From an uncultured Mobiluncus sp. (GTDB taxonomy: Bacteria > Actinomycetota > Actinomycetes > Actinomycetales > Actinomycetaceae): a stretch of 64,000 nucleotides of DNA. Every line of letters begins with the position of its first letter. The first letter of the stretch is position 1. The stretch is taken from NCBI RefSeq assembly GCF_947254095.1, contig NZ_CAMYBV010000004.1:61009-125008 (forward strand), given 5' to 3'. The notes under the pieces are model-generated. The model searched no databases. It had not been told where the DNA came from and saw nothing but the letters and a program-made list of their open reading frames with translations. Made by a program: the position numbers and the translations under genes. Below are positions 1-9,730 of this stretch, piece after piece.

Positions 1-2097
1 ACCTGGGGGGACGTTTCTAATACAATTTCCAAGGGCGGTACCATCATCGGCACGGCTCGTTGCCCGGAGTTTCGGAATTGGGAAGGGCGCCTGAAAGCCT
101 GCGAGAACCTGGTTAAGAACGGCATCGACCGGCTCATTTCTATCGGCGGCGACGGGTCGCTGCGGGGAACGGAAGAACTGCGCCAAGACTGGCCCAAGCT
201 GTTGGAGCAGTTGGTGAAAGAAAAGCGCCTCAGCGCCACCGCGGCGAAAGCCCACCCGTCCTTGTGCATTGTCGGCATCGTCGGGTCTATCGACAACGAC
301 ATGGCGGGCACAGATATGACTATCGGCACCGATTCCGCCTTAAATCGCATCTTGGCAGCCTTGGATCAGCTCTCGTCCACCGCCGCTTCCCACCAGCGCA
401 CTTTCGTGGTGGAAGTCATGGGACGAAACTGCGGCTATTTAGCGCTGATGAGCGCCGTGGCGGGCGGTTGCGATTACGTCCTGATTCCCGAAGACCCCCC
501 CGCGCCCGGCTGGGAAGACGATATGTGTACGAAACTCAGCGAAGGGCGCAAGCACGGGCGGCGCGACTCGATTGTGCTGGTGGCGGAGGGGGCGAAAGAT
601 CAGGACGGTCAGGCCATTACCGCTAACTATGTCGCTGAGGCTATTGAACAGCGCACCGGCGAGTCTGCCCGGGTCACCATTTTGGGGCACATTCAGCGCG
701 GCGGGACCCCCTCGGTTTACGACCGGTGGATGCCCACCCTGCTGGGGTATGCCGCGGTGCAGGACGTGCTGGCGGCGAAACCGGGGGACCCGGCCAAAGT
801 CATGGGGGTACGCTTCAACCGGATTGCCCGGCTGGACCTGACCCAGACCGTGGCGGCGACCTTGAATGTTCGCGACCTGATTAAGGCGGGAGAATACGAT
901 CAGGCAATCGCCTCGCGGGGGACTTCCTTTACCGACATGGTAGAGATTTTCCGGGTCTTGTCCACCCCGCCCTCGCTGCTGAAACCTTTGCCCCGTAAGG
1001 CGAAAAAGGTTGCGGTGATGCACGTGGGAGGCTTGGCCCCAGGCATGAATATGGCCGCTCGGGCCGCGGTTCGTTTCGGGCTGCAACGCGGCTTGGAAGT
1101 CTTGGGCATAGAGGGTTCTTGGCAGGGGCTCATCGATGGCAAGGTCCGCAAACTGCTCTGGGAAGACGTGGAAGGCTGGGACTTCCAGGGCGGCGCCGAG
1201 CTGGGAACGAAACGTGCGGTGCCCACGGTGGAACAGTTCTATGCGATTGGTCGCTCGATTGAAAACCACCATATCGATGCGCTGGTGCTGATTGGGGGCT
1301 ATAACGCGTATCTGTCCGCCCAGGCCATTAGTGGGGAACTGAAACATTATCCGGCCCTAAAGATACCGATGGTCATTGTCCCGGCGTCCATCGACAACAA
1401 CCTCCCGGGAGCCGAAATCTCCATCGGGGCTGACACCGCATTGAACAACGCGGTGTGGTCCATGGACCTGATGAAAGAATCGGCTGCTGCCTCAAAACGT
1501 TGTTTTATCACCGAAACTATGGGACGCCACTGTGGCTACCTGGCGCTAATGAGCGGAATCGCCGCCGGAGCGGAGCGAGTTTACCTTGAGGAAGAAACGA
1601 TTAGCTTGGAGACGTTAGGTAAACACGCCACCGAAATGCGTGACGCGTTCGCAAAAGGCCGTCGCCTCGCCCTCGTGGTTCGCAACGAACTGGCGGGGGG
1701 ACACTATGACATGAAATTCATGGCCAATGTATTTAAACAGGAGTCTCAGGGCTGCTTTGACGTTCGTATCGACGCGGTAGGGTATCTGCAGCAGGGCGGG
1801 GCGCCCTCTCCCTTTGACCGGCTCCTCGCGGTACGGCTGATGTGGGAAACAATGCGTCATATTGATGTTGCCCTAGATTCCGGGCAGTGCGCCATCGAAT
1901 ATATCGGCGAGGAAAACGGCCAGATGTCCTACCACGACATTTCTCAGATGGAGAAACAAGTCAATCCAGAAAAGCGCCGTCCCATCAACCAATGGTGGAT
2001 GGGCTTGCGGCCCTTAATCGAAGTGATGGCCAGTTCGAATCCGCCAATCAAAGACTTCCCCCTACCGGTCATTGATATGAGCGGGCCGAAGTCCTAA
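1..2097 (+). CDS. 6-phosphofructokinase, two-domain (eukaryotic-like) form, 5'-truncated by window edge
   Basis: Phosphorylates fructose 6-phosphate to fructose 1,6-bisphosphate in glycolysis. The frame is open from base 1, so the gene starts before the window; about 698 codons are visible. Two PFK domains lie in tandem. The first keeps the nucleotide motif GGDGS (near base 142) and the catalytic SIDND motif (near 286). The second has GGYNAY in place of GGDGS and SIDNN in place of SIDND (near 1387), so its catalytic Asp is lost. This is the pattern of eukaryotic PFK1, where the C-terminal half became regulatory. Which phosphoryl donor is used (ATP or PPi) cannot be settled without the missing N-terminus. 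pgi follows on the same strand after about 105 bp, suggesting a glycolytic cluster. Confidence 0.9.
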   Translation, partial: TWGDVSNTISKGGTIIGTARCPEFRNWEGRLKACENLVKNGIDRLISIGGDGSLRGTEELRQDWPKLLEQLVKEKRLSATAAKAHPSLCIVGIVGSIDNDMAGTDMTIGTDSALNRILAALDQLSSTAASHQRTFVVEVMGRNCGYLALMSAVAGGCDYVLIPEDPPAPGWEDDMCTKLSEGRKHGRRDSIVLVAEGAKDQDGQAITANYVAEAIEQRTGESARVTILGHIQRGGTPSVYDRWMPTLLGYAAVQDVLAAKPGDPAKVMGVRFNRIARLDLTQTVAATLNVRDLIKAGEYDQAIASRGTSFTDMVEIFRVLSTPPSLLKPLPRKAKKVAVMHVGGLAPGMNMAARAAVRFGLQRGLEVLGIEGSWQGLIDGKVRKLLWEDVEGWDFQGGAELGTKRAVPTVEQFYAIGRSIENHHIDALVLIGGYNAYLSAQAISGELKHYPALKIPMVIVPASIDNNLPGAEISIGADTALNNAVWSMDLMKESAAASKRCFITETMGRHCGYLALMSGIAAGAERVYLEEETISLETLGKHATEMRDAFAKGRRLALVVRNELAGGHYDMKFMANVFKQESQGCFDVRIDAVGYLQQGGAPSPFDRLLAVRLMWETMRHIDVALDSGQCAIEYIGEENGQMSYHDISQMEKQVNPEKRRPINQWWMGLRPLIEVMASSNPPIKDFPLPVIDMSGPKS

Positions 2098-2202
2098 CTG
2101 TCGCACTTGCTTGACATGACGCACCACCAACCGTAAGAACAGCAACGCAACCAGCCGCGGGAACAGTCCCGGGCAAACTATTGAACAGAAAGGGAAAACT
2201 CA

Positions 2203-3876
2203 ATGGAAACGAAAGACCCCACCACCCTGGCAGCATGGAAAGACCTCAGCGCGATGGCCGCTGGTTTCCACCTGGATTTACGCAAAGCCTTTGCAGCCGA
2301 CCCCGCCAGGGCGGAGAATCTCTCCTTCTCGGCCGCGGATTTGCACGTGGATTTGTCAAAGAACCTGATTACCGGGGCGGTGTTTGAAAAACTCTTGGAG
2401 CTTTCCACCCAGGCCGGCGTGCGCGACTTGAGCGAGGCCATGTTCAACGGCGAACACATCAACAACACGGAAAACCGAGCGGTGCTGCACACTGCGCTGC
2501 GGGCTCCCGCCGGAACCCAGCTGATGGTGGACGGCAGGGACGTCATTGCCGATGTGCACGAGGTCTTGGGGCGGATTTACGACTTCGCTGACTCGGTGCG
2601 TGACGGGTCTTGGGTTGGGGTCAGTTCCAAACGTATCCAGACCGTGGTCAATATCGGTATTGGAGGTTCTGACCTGGGGCCTTACATGGCTTACGAGGCG
2701 TTGCGGCCTTACGTGAAGCCCGGCCTGGAATGCCGTTTTGTGTCCAACATTGACCCCACCGATATTTCGGAAAAAACCCGCGACCTGGACCCGGAAACGA
2801 CCCTGTTCATCATCGCGTCCAAGACTTTCACCACCCTGGAAACCATCACCAACGCGAAAGCCGCCCGCACCTGGCTGCTGCATGGCCTGCAGGAACGCGG
2901 CGTCATCGACGACACCGAGACGGCCGCGAAAGACGCTATCTCTAAGCACTTCGTGGCGGTGTCCACGGCCTTGGACAAGGTCGCGGACTTCGGCATCGAC
3001 CCCCGCAACGCTTTCGGTTTTTGGAACTGGGTGGGCGGACGCTATTCCGTGGATTCTGCGGTGGGAACGTCTCTCGCGGTGGCCATTGGTCGGGAAGGTT
3101 TCGAGGCATTCTTGGCTGGTTTCCGCGCCATCGATGAGCATTTCCGCAACACTCCGCCGGCGTCGAACGTGCCGTTGCTGATGGGTTTGCTCAACGTGTG
3201 GTACTCCAACTTCCTGCACGCCCAGACTCACGCGGTGTTGCCGTATTCCCAGTATCTGCACCGTTTCCCCGCCTATCTGCAGCAGCTCACGATGGAATCC
3301 AACGGGAAACGGGTGCGCCGAGACGGGACTCTGGTCAGCTACGATACCGGTGAAGTGTTCTGGGGAGAGCCCGGCACGAACGGCCAGCACGCCTTTTACC
3401 AGCTGATTCACCAGGGGACTCGGCTGATTCCGGTGGACTTCATCGCGTTTGCCCGTCCGACCTGGGACCTCACTGACAGCGAGACCGGGAAACGTCAGCA
3501 CGAACTGTTCCTGGGTAACTTCTTTGCCCAGAGTGCGGCGCTGGCTTTTGGGAAAACTCCCGACGAGGTGCGCGCGGAAGGTACGCCGGAAGAATTGGTC
3601 TCGCACCGGACTTTCCCGGGCGACCGGCCCTCGACTTCCATCATGGCCCCGGCTCTCACCCCGAAAGTGCTGGGCGAACTCATCGCCCTGTACGAGATGA
3701 TTACGCTGGTCGAAGGCGCAATCTGGGGCATTGATTCCTTTGACCAGTGGGGCGTGGAGCTGGGCAAAGCGATGGCCATCAATCTGGGGCCGGCCATCAG
3801 CGGAGACGCCGAGGCCTTGGCGCAGACGGACGCTTCGACCCGGGGACTGCTGGAATACTATTTCGCCCACAAGTAA
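2203..3876 (+). CDS. pgi: glucose-6-phosphate isomerase
   Basis: Interconverts glucose 6-phosphate and fructose 6-phosphate in the cytoplasm. The 557-residue length is that of the long bacterial PGI form. Visible family motifs are NIGIGGSDLGP, the phosphate-binding SKTFTTLET segment, FGFWNWVGGRYS and WGEPGTNGQH, followed by the C-terminal region containing GAIWGIDSFDQWGVELGK, which carries the late catalytic Lys. The ATG at 2203 has an AGGGAAA ribosome-binding site. It sits between the phosphofructokinase and malate dehydrogenase genes on the same strand, so substrate flow passes between adjacent gene products. No frameshift or missing motif seen. Confidence 0.97.
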   Translation: METKDPTTLAAWKDLSAMAAGFHLDLRKAFAADPARAENLSFSAADLHVDLSKNLITGAVFEKLLELSTQAGVRDLSEAMFNGEHINNTENRAVLHTALRAPAGTQLMVDGRDVIADVHEVLGRIYDFADSVRDGSWVGVSSKRIQTVVNIGIGGSDLGPYMAYEALRPYVKPGLECRFVSNIDPTDISEKTRDLDPETTLFIIASKTFTTLETITNAKAARTWLLHGLQERGVIDDTETAAKDAISKHFVAVSTALDKVADFGIDPRNAFGFWNWVGGRYSVDSAVGTSLAVAIGREGFEAFLAGFRAIDEHFRNTPPASNVPLLMGLLNVWYSNFLHAQTHAVLPYSQYLHRFPAYLQQLTMESNGKRVRRDGTLVSYDTGEVFWGEPGTNGQHAFYQLIHQGTRLIPVDFIAFARPTWDLTDSETGKRQHELFLGNFFAQSAALAFGKTPDEVRAEGTPEELVSHRTFPGDRPSTSIMAPALTPKVLGELIALYEMITLVEGAIWGIDSFDQWGVELGKAMAINLGPAISGDAEALAQTDASTRGLLEYYFAHK

Positions 3877-4000
3877 GCGGGTGAAATTCTGCGTTTTTTC
3901 AAGGAGCTCGGTTTACCCTCCTAGTGGCTTTTTGCGCTAAAGTAATGAATGCTGACGCTCAGAGTGGAAGCGTTTAACACGATACAAAGGAGTTAAATCA

Positions 4001-4987
4001 ATGGCTAAAAGTCCTGTAAATGTTACCGTCACCGGTGCTGCTGGCAATATCGGATACTCGCTGGTATTCCGCATCGCCTCCGGCGAAATGCTCGGCCCGG
4101 ATCAGCCGGTTCGTATCAAAATGTTGGAAATCACCCCGGCCCTGAAAGCTGCCGAGGGCACCGCCATGGAACTGAATGACTGCGCCTTCCCTCTGTTGGA
4201 CGGTATCGACATTACTGACGACCCGAACGTGGCGTTCTCGGGCTGTAACTTTGGCCTGTTGGTCGGTTCGATGCCGCGTAAGCAGGGCATGGAACGTGCG
4301 GATTTGATTAGCGCCAACGGCGGTATTTTCGGTCCGCAAGGCAAGGCCATCAACGATAACGCCGCTGATGACGTGCGTATTTTGGTGGTGGGCAACCCGG
4401 CGAACACCAACGCGGTCATTGCCGCGGCCTCCGCCCCGGACGTTCCCGCTTCGCGTTTCAACGCCATGATGCGCCTGGATCACAACCGGGCTCTGAGCCA
4501 GCTGGCTGAAAAGCTCAACGTGCCGGTGTCCACCATCAAAAAGATGATTGTGTGGGGCAACCACTCTGCTGACCAGTACCCGGACATCTCTTTCTGCGAG
4601 GTAGACGGCAAGCCGGCGTGCGGCCTGGTCGATGAGGCTTGGTTGGACGATTACTTCGTTCCGACCGTGGCCAAGCGCGGTGCGGCCATTATTGAGGCTC
4701 GCGGTAAGTCCTCCGCTGCGTCAGCGGCTGCCGCGGCTATCGACCACATGCATTCCTGGGCTTGCGGCACTCCCGCGGGCGACTGGGTTACCGCCGCTAT
4801 CCCCTCAACCGGCCAGTACGGCGTTCCCGAGGGTCTTTCCTACGGCTTCCCCGTGACCTCTGATGGCAAGGAATGGAAGGTCGTGGAAGGTCTCGAAATC
4901 TCAGATAAGACCAAGGCAAAGATTAAGTTCAACGCCGACAAGGCTGCTGAGGAAATCGACACCGTGAAGTCCCTGGGCATTATGTAA
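4001..4987 (+). CDS. mdh: malate dehydrogenase
   Basis: NAD-dependent interconversion of malate and oxaloacetate. The 328-residue protein begins with the Rossmann motif VTGAAGNIGYSL and has the GNPANTNA segment, the catalytic-loop region with GSMPRKQGMERADL, and the active-site histidine motif WGNHSADQYP. This is the cytosolic-MDH-like branch common in Actinobacteria. The start at 4001 follows a clear AAAGGAG site seven bases upstream. It has its own 124-bp upstream gap, so it may be transcribed separately from pgi, and it ends in a strong hairpin (5006-5038). Together with the class I fumarase and transhydrogenase further right, it would serve a partial TCA/reductive branch (inference). Confidence 0.97.
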   Translation: MAKSPVNVTVTGAAGNIGYSLVFRIASGEMLGPDQPVRIKMLEITPALKAAEGTAMELNDCAFPLLDGIDITDDPNVAFSGCNFGLLVGSMPRKQGMERADLISANGGIFGPQGKAINDNAADDVRILVVGNPANTNAVIAAASAPDVPASRFNAMMRLDHNRALSQLAEKLNVPVSTIKKMIVWGNHSADQYPDISFCEVDGKPACGLVDEAWLDDYFVPTVAKRGAAIIEARGKSSAASAAAAAIDHMHSWACGTPAGDWVTAAIPSTGQYGVPEGLSYGFPVTSDGKEWKVVEGLEISDKTKAKIKFNADKAAEEIDTVKSLGIM

Positions 4988-5005
4988 ATTGTCGCCAAGA
5001 TTTCT

Positions 5006-5038
5006 CAGTTTGGGAGCCAGATTCTGGCTCCCAAACTG
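5006..5038. terminator. Hairpin terminator between convergent mdh and GH13 genes
   Basis: A perfect 14-bp inverted repeat (arms 5006-5019 and 5025-5038, five-base loop) lies between the two convergent stop codons. The T-tract on the right is short (TTTAAA), so termination may be bidirectional but imperfect. Confidence 0.75.
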
Positions 5039-5065
5039 GTTTAAACCCTAGTTTGCGGGTTTCGT

Positions 5066-6652
5066 TTACAGAATCGCGAAACTTTGGGGTCCCAGCTGTA
5101 GCGTGGTTCCCACCACCTGGGCCGAGCCGATACTAATACGTACCGGGCGCGCTTGTGCCAAATCATATTCAGCGGTAGCACGCGCCGGATTGACCGCCAC
5201 GATTAGGTCTTGCCCGGCATTTTCCCTTTTGAAAACGAATAAACGCCCCTCCGGCTTGGCGCTGAGGACCGTGAAAGCGCCGTCAGCCGCCAAAGCCGGG
5301 AGTTCCCGTTTGCATTCCAACACGCGTGCCACCGTGTGCCACAAAGAATCTGCCTGGGCGCGCTGCGCCGCCACGGTGGGAGCGTCCGCGCTGGTATCGA
5401 CCGGCAGATAGAGATCCGCTGCCGCAGCCGTGGAAAATCCCAGGTTATCAGTGCAATCCCACTGCATCGGGGTGCGGGCACCGGTACGCACGTAACCACC
5501 CTCCTTGGTGGGCAACAGCTGGTGACGCAGGCCAATCTCATCTCCGTAATAGATAAACGGTACTCCGGGCAGGGTCAGTATCGTCGCCCACGCCAAACTG
5601 AGTTCGCGTTCGGTCAGCCGGGGCGCCACCCGCCAAGTATCGTGATTGCAGGTGATGAGACTGAAAAAGGCTCCGGCTTTCTCAGCGGCGCGCAGTTGCG
5701 GCTCGTATTGCTCCAGGAATCCGCAGATGCTGGTGGGGGTGTCCGCGTTGAAGTAGCTCAGGTCGTTTTCCCGCACATACGGGGTGTTCGTGTTGCGCAG
5801 CAAGATGTTGTAGCCGTTCGGGTGATTGTCCCACCGCCAATCCAGGTAAAAGTCCATGTCAAACCCGGCTTGTACCGACTCGCTGGGGACGCCCCACTCG
5901 GCTACAAACGCGGCTTCGGGGAACTCGGGACGAATCTGGTCAAACATATAATGCCAGGTCTTGATGGTGTACGGCTTGCCTTCATCATCGTGTTTCACCA
6001 GGGAGTTTGCCATGTCTACCCGGAATCCGTCGGCACCGGCAGAGAGCCAAAAGCGCATGACATCGACCATCGCGTCACAGGTTTTCCGGGCAGAGGTACC
6101 TAAAGCTGGGTCTTGCCAGGGATATTTCGGGTGGGCCCAACCGTAGTTCAAGGCCGGCTGGCATTTGAAGAAGTTGAGGATATAGGTTCCGTCGCGTTCC
6201 GTTTCCCCGCCAATAAAGGGGTAGCCGTCGCCCCCGGCAATCCAAGAGTCGGTCCACACGTAGCGGTCCGAAAACTCGTTCGGTTCGGGGCGTGAGCTGG
6301 ACTGGAACCAGGCGTGTTCTTCAGAAGTGTGGCCGGGCACCAGGTCCAACAGCACGTGAATTCCCAGGGCATGTGCCTGGTCAAACAGTTTTACCAAGTC
6401 CTCGTTGGTGCCGTAGCGAGGGGCCACTAACTTGTAGTCGCGTACGTCGTATCCCGCGTCCTTGAAAGGCGAATCAAACAGGGGATTGAGCCACAGCGCA
6501 TCGACCCCCAACTCTTTGAGATAGTCCAGCCGGGAAATAATGCCCGGAATGTCCCCGATGCCGTCCCCGTTGGAGTCCTGAAAACTCTGGGGATAAATTT
6601 CATAGAAAACCGCGTTATTCAGCCACTTTGGACGGGGGTATGGGGCGTTCAC
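5066..6652 (-). CDS. GH13 family alpha-glucosidase/alpha-amylase-type enzyme
   Basis: Glycoside hydrolase family 13 enzyme, probably acting on maltose or malto-oligosaccharides inside the cell since no signal peptide is visible. The 528-residue protein has the (beta/alpha)8 GH13 motifs: region I DLVPGHTS (about 103-110), region II GFRVDMAN with nucleophile Asp213, region III FVAEWG with acid/base Glu252, and region IV TCNHD with Asp338. A small beta-rich C-terminal domain follows. It is divergent from the malEFG operon across a 309-bp gap, which supports intracellular cleavage of imported maltodextrins. The exact specificity (alpha-glucosidase, oligo-1,6-glucosidase or transglycosylase) cannot be read from the motifs. 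Confidence 0.88.
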   Translation of the reverse strand: MNAPYPRPKWLNNAVFYEIYPQSFQDSNGDGIGDIPGIISRLDYLKELGVDALWLNPLFDSPFKDAGYDVRDYKLVAPRYGTNEDLVKLFDQAHALGIHVLLDLVPGHTSEEHAWFQSSSRPEPNEFSDRYVWTDSWIAGGDGYPFIGGETERDGTYILNFFKCQPALNYGWAHPKYPWQDPALGTSARKTCDAMVDVMRFWLSAGADGFRVDMANSLVKHDDEGKPYTIKTWHYMFDQIRPEFPEAAFVAEWGVPSESVQAGFDMDFYLDWRWDNHPNGYNILLRNTNTPYVRENDLSYFNADTPTSICGFLEQYEPQLRAAEKAGAFFSLITCNHDTWRVAPRLTERELSLAWATILTLPGVPFIYYGDEIGLRHQLLPTKEGGYVRTGARTPMQWDCTDNLGFSTAAAADLYLPVDTSADAPTVAAQRAQADSLWHTVARVLECKRELPALAADGAFTVLSAKPEGRLFVFKRENAGQDLIVAVNPARATAEYDLAQARPVRISIGSAQVVGTTLQLGPQSFAIL

Positions 6653-6961
6653 AGTGATCCTTTCTCAGAGGTTCGCTATCGAGAGGTCGCAAGGACCTCA
6701 GAACATCTTACAGAAGGCTCGGGGGTGTTTGCCCCCGAATCCGTCACGGAAAAACCGGTGTAAACGCCTTGTGAGCCCTCTCGCTTTGTGACAGGGCAAT
6801 GGGCTACAAAATTTAGGACTTTAATCCCCCTTCCCTGCAAGAAAGAAAATGCTAGCATCTAAAATTAATGTTTGTTCCGACAAAACGGTCGGTTTTTCCG
6901 CCGCTTTGCGGAACTTCCTGAGCTGGGGAGAAATCCTCCTCGCCTGTCGAAAGGAAAATTA
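6653..6961. promoter_or_regulatory. Divergent regulatory region between GH13 gene and malE
   Basis: This 309-bp gap separates two divergent maltodextrin genes. It contains a 7-bp GC-rich hairpin (arms 6719-6725 and 6732-6738), a -10-like TAAAAT at 6860-6865 facing malE, and a short stem (6877-6881 with 6888-6892) followed by TTTTT in the malE leader, which could act as a weak attenuator. A second leader hairpin has arms 6896-6901 and 6908-6913. I see no operator I can assign confidently to a LacI/MalR-type repressor. Confidence 0.45.
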
Positions 6962-8215
6962 ATGTCCATGACGTTTAAGAAAGCCTTTGGTCTGATAGCC
7001 GCCTCGGCGGTGGCCCTGTCCATGAGCGCCTGCGGTGGCGCTGGCGGGAATAGCGCCGGCGGACAGTCCGAGGATGTGTCGCTGTCTGTGTGGGCTCCTC
7101 AAGAGGACCAAGCGGACGGTAACAGCTGGCTGGCTAAGATGGAGGAATCCTTCGCGAAGGCTCATCCCGAATACAAGATTACCTGGAAGAACGACGTGGT
7201 CTCTGAGGGCGACGCCAAGACTAAGGTAGAGACCGATCCGGCCGCTGCCGCTGATGTTTACATGTTTGCCAACGACCAGCTGGGCGGCTTGCTCGATGCC
7301 GAGGCTATCGGCGAGCTGGGCGAGAACGAAGCCAAGCAGGTCAAGGAACAGAACGAACCGTCCATGGTGGACTCGGTCACCGGTACCGATGGCAAGATTT
7401 ACGGTGTTCCCTTTACATCTAACACCTGGTTCATGTACTACAACTCAAAGAAGTTCTCGGCTGATGACGCGAAGTCTTTAGACGCGATGCTCGCTAAAGG
7501 CAAGGTGTCTTTCCCGCTCGACAACTCCTGGTACATTCAATCCTTCTACACCAAGGGCGCAGGCCTGACGTTCTTTGGTGACAAAGGCAACGATGCTACG
7601 AAGGGCATCACTTTTGCCGATGGCGATGCTGCCGCTACCGCGGTAACGAAGTACCTGGTCGGCTTAGCCAATAACCCGAACTTTATGGATGACGCGGAAG
7701 GCTCCGGCCTGGGCGCGCTGAAGGCCGGTGACACCGATGTGCTGTTCTCCGGGACTTGGGATGCCGCCAACGTTAAGGAAGCCCTGGGCGATGGATACGC
7801 CGCCGCCAAGCTGCCGACCTACAAGCTGGACGGCAAAGACGTTCAGATGGAGGCTTTCGCCGGTTCCAAGGCCGTGGCTTACAACCCGCACGCCAAGAAC
7901 GCCAAGGCTGCCGCTCAGTTTGCGGCGTTCCTGGGCTCCACCGAAGCCCAAAAGGCTCACTACGAGATGCGCGGCATTGTCCCGACCGACAAGTCCCTGG
8001 TCGACTCCGTTACGGACGACGACTTCGCCGCCAAGGCTCAGCTGGAAGTCATCTCTGGGGCTTCCATCCTGCAGCCGACAATCTCCGCGATGGGTTCCTG
8101 GTGGGATCCGGCCGAGGCTTTCGGCAAGGGCATTTTGAACAAGGAAATCACGGAGGCCACCGCCGAAGCTCAAACCCAGAAATGGTCTGAGCAACTGGCC
8201 AAGATGGTTGGCTAG
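6962..8215 (+). CDS. malE: Maltose/maltodextrin-type ABC transporter substrate-binding lipoprotein
   Basis: Extracellular solute-binding protein (family 1) that delivers sugar to the MalFG permease. I place the start at ATG 6962, preceded by AAAGGAAA; the frame is open 30 codons further upstream, but only from here does a proper lipoprotein signal follow. The signal is a Lys-containing n-region, a hydrophobic stretch, and the lipobox LSMSAC with the lipidated Cys near residue 23. The mature protein (about 395 residues) has the SBP fold features VWAPQE, KIYGVPFTSNTWFMYYN and a C-terminal SMGSWWDPAEAFGKG. malF follows after 111 bp containing a hairpin. No ATPase gene is present nearby, so a shared MsiK-type ATPase elsewhere is likely (inference). 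Confidence 0.9.
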   Translation: MSMTFKKAFGLIAASAVALSMSACGGAGGNSAGGQSEDVSLSVWAPQEDQADGNSWLAKMEESFAKAHPEYKITWKNDVVSEGDAKTKVETDPAAAADVYMFANDQLGGLLDAEAIGELGENEAKQVKEQNEPSMVDSVTGTDGKIYGVPFTSNTWFMYYNSKKFSADDAKSLDAMLAKGKVSFPLDNSWYIQSFYTKGAGLTFFGDKGNDATKGITFADGDAAATAVTKYLVGLANNPNFMDDAEGSGLGALKAGDTDVLFSGTWDAANVKEALGDGYAAAKLPTYKLDGKDVQMEAFAGSKAVAYNPHAKNAKAAAQFAAFLGSTEAQKAHYEMRGIVPTDKSLVDSVTDDDFAAKAQLEVISGASILQPTISAMGSWWDPAEAFGKGILNKEITEATAEAQTQKWSEQLAKMVG

Positions 8216-8237
8216 ATAACTACATCTCGAAGCTGTC

Positions 8238-8272
8238 GGGCCGCTGGTGAGTGGCAATCCCCCCAGCGGCCC
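8238..8272 (+). terminator. Intercistronic hairpin between malE and malF
   Basis: A perfect 10-bp GC-rich inverted repeat (GGGCCGCTGG at 8238-8247 with CCAGCGGCCC at 8263-8272) lies between the two genes and has no U-tract. It is more likely a stabilising or processing hairpin, or partial terminator, than a full stop. Confidence 0.65.
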
Positions 8273-8326
8273 CGCAGCCCGACCGCGGGTTTTACCGGCG
8301 GCCTTTTCACTGAGAAGGAAACCTGA

Positions 8327-9730
8327 ATGGACGCAACGCAAACGTCAAAACGCGAGGCGAGGCTACGTAAGAAACTCGGGAAAGACTACGTCTCACCCTC
8401 GCCCTATAGCCTCAAAGCTGCTTTCCGGGAAGGCGACGCCATTACCAAAGCGTCCGCCGTAATCTTCGGACTGGGCAACCTGACGCACCGCCAAATAGTA
8501 AAAGGGGCGCTCTTCCTACTTTTAGAGATAGCGTTCTTTGCCTTCCTGTTCACCAACGGTTTGGGTTTCCTCGCGAAACTTCCCGGACTTGGTGACCAAC
8601 AGCGAGGCAAGGTGCTGGTCGACGGCTATTGGGAGTACACTGCCGGGGACAACTCGGTCATCATCCTGCTCTACGGTGTGGCCACGATACTCATCATTCT
8701 GGCGTTCATCGGTTTGTGGAATCTTTCGGTGCGTTCGGCCTACAAGGCCCAGGTGCTGACCGCGAAACACGGTAGAGCTCCTTCGATACGCGAGGACATT
8801 GCGGATTTGCTGGACAAGCGATCCCATATCGGCTTTTTGTTCCTGCCGACTCTAGGCATCCTCACCTTTACCGTACTGCCGCTGCTATTCATGATTTCCA
8901 TGGCTTTCACCAGCTATGACCACAAACACCTGGTACTTTTCGACTGGGTAGGGTTGAAAAATTTTGCGGCGATTTTTGCCAATTCCTCCGGGGATGTGAA
9001 CCTGCGAATCTTTAGTTCCGTGCTGATATGGACCCTGGTGTGGGCTATCTTTGCGACCTTCCTCAACTTTTTCTTGGGCATGTTCATGGCCATGCTCATC
9101 AACCGGAAAACCACCCGCTTTAAGAATTTTTGGCGGGCGTGCTTCTCAATGTCTATCGCGGTGCCGCAGTTCGTGTCCCTACTGGTCATCAACCTAATGC
9201 TGCAGCCGCAAGGCGCTATCAACCGGTTGCTGATGGACTGGGGATGGATTAACCAAGCCTTGCCCTTCTTTACGGATGCCACTTGGGCTCGCGTCACCGT
9301 CATCGTGGTGAATCTCTGGGTCGGTATTCCTTTCACGATTATGCAGGTTACGGGCATTTTACAAAACATTCCTGCCGACCAGTACGAAGCAGCCAAGATT
9401 GACGGGGCTAACTCTTGGGTGATTTTCCGCAACATCACCATGCCCTACATCATCTTCGTGCTCACTCCCTATCTGATTACGACTTTCACGGGCAACGTCA
9501 ATAACTTCAACGTTATCTACCTGCTGTCCCGCGGCGCGCCCGTACCGGTGGGAGATTCCGCCGGCAAGACTGACCTTTTGATTACCTGGCTGTACAAACT
9601 CACGGTAGACAAAAACGACTACAACCTCGGTGCGGTCATCGGTATCATGACCTTCATCGTGCTGGCGGTGGTGTCGCTCATTACCTACCGGAGATCCGGT
9701 TCCTTCAAGAATGAGGAGGCCTTCCGATGA
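8327..9730 (+). CDS. malF: Maltose-type ABC transporter permease, MalF-like
   Basis: Inner-membrane permease subunit of the maltodextrin importer. The 467-residue length is longer than a usual sugar permease and fits MalF: an N-terminal cytoplasmic stretch of about 50 residues, early membrane segments near residues 60-85 and 115-140, then the core transporter helices. The ATPase-contacting EAA loop reads EAAKIDGANSWVIFRNITMP near residue 350. Start at 8327 follows AGAAGGAAACCTGA. The stop overlaps the malG start in an ATGA junction, indicating translational coupling. It must pair with MalG and an ATP-binding subunit encoded elsewhere. Confidence 0.93.
   Translation: MDATQTSKREARLRKKLGKDYVSPSPYSLKAAFREGDAITKASAVIFGLGNLTHRQIVKGALFLLLEIAFFAFLFTNGLGFLAKLPGLGDQQRGKVLVDGYWEYTAGDNSVIILLYGVATILIILAFIGLWNLSVRSAYKAQVLTAKHGRAPSIREDIADLLDKRSHIGFLFLPTLGILTFTVLPLLFMISMAFTSYDHKHLVLFDWVGLKNFAAIFANSSGDVNLRIFSSVLIWTLVWAIFATFLNFFLGMFMAMLINRKTTRFKNFWRACFSMSIAVPQFVSLLVINLMLQPQGAINRLLMDWGWINQALPFFTDATWARVTVIVVNLWVGIPFTIMQVTGILQNIPADQYEAAKIDGANSWVIFRNITMPYIIFVLTPYLITTFTGNVNNFNVIYLLSRGAPVPVGDSAGKTDLLITWLYKLTVDKNDYNLGAVIGIMTFIVLAVVSLITYRRSGSFKNEEAFR

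Noticed and set aside
2356..3870. 504-residue minus-strand frame across pgi
   Set aside because: Antisense shadow of a clearly identified gene; the translation has no recognisable domain.
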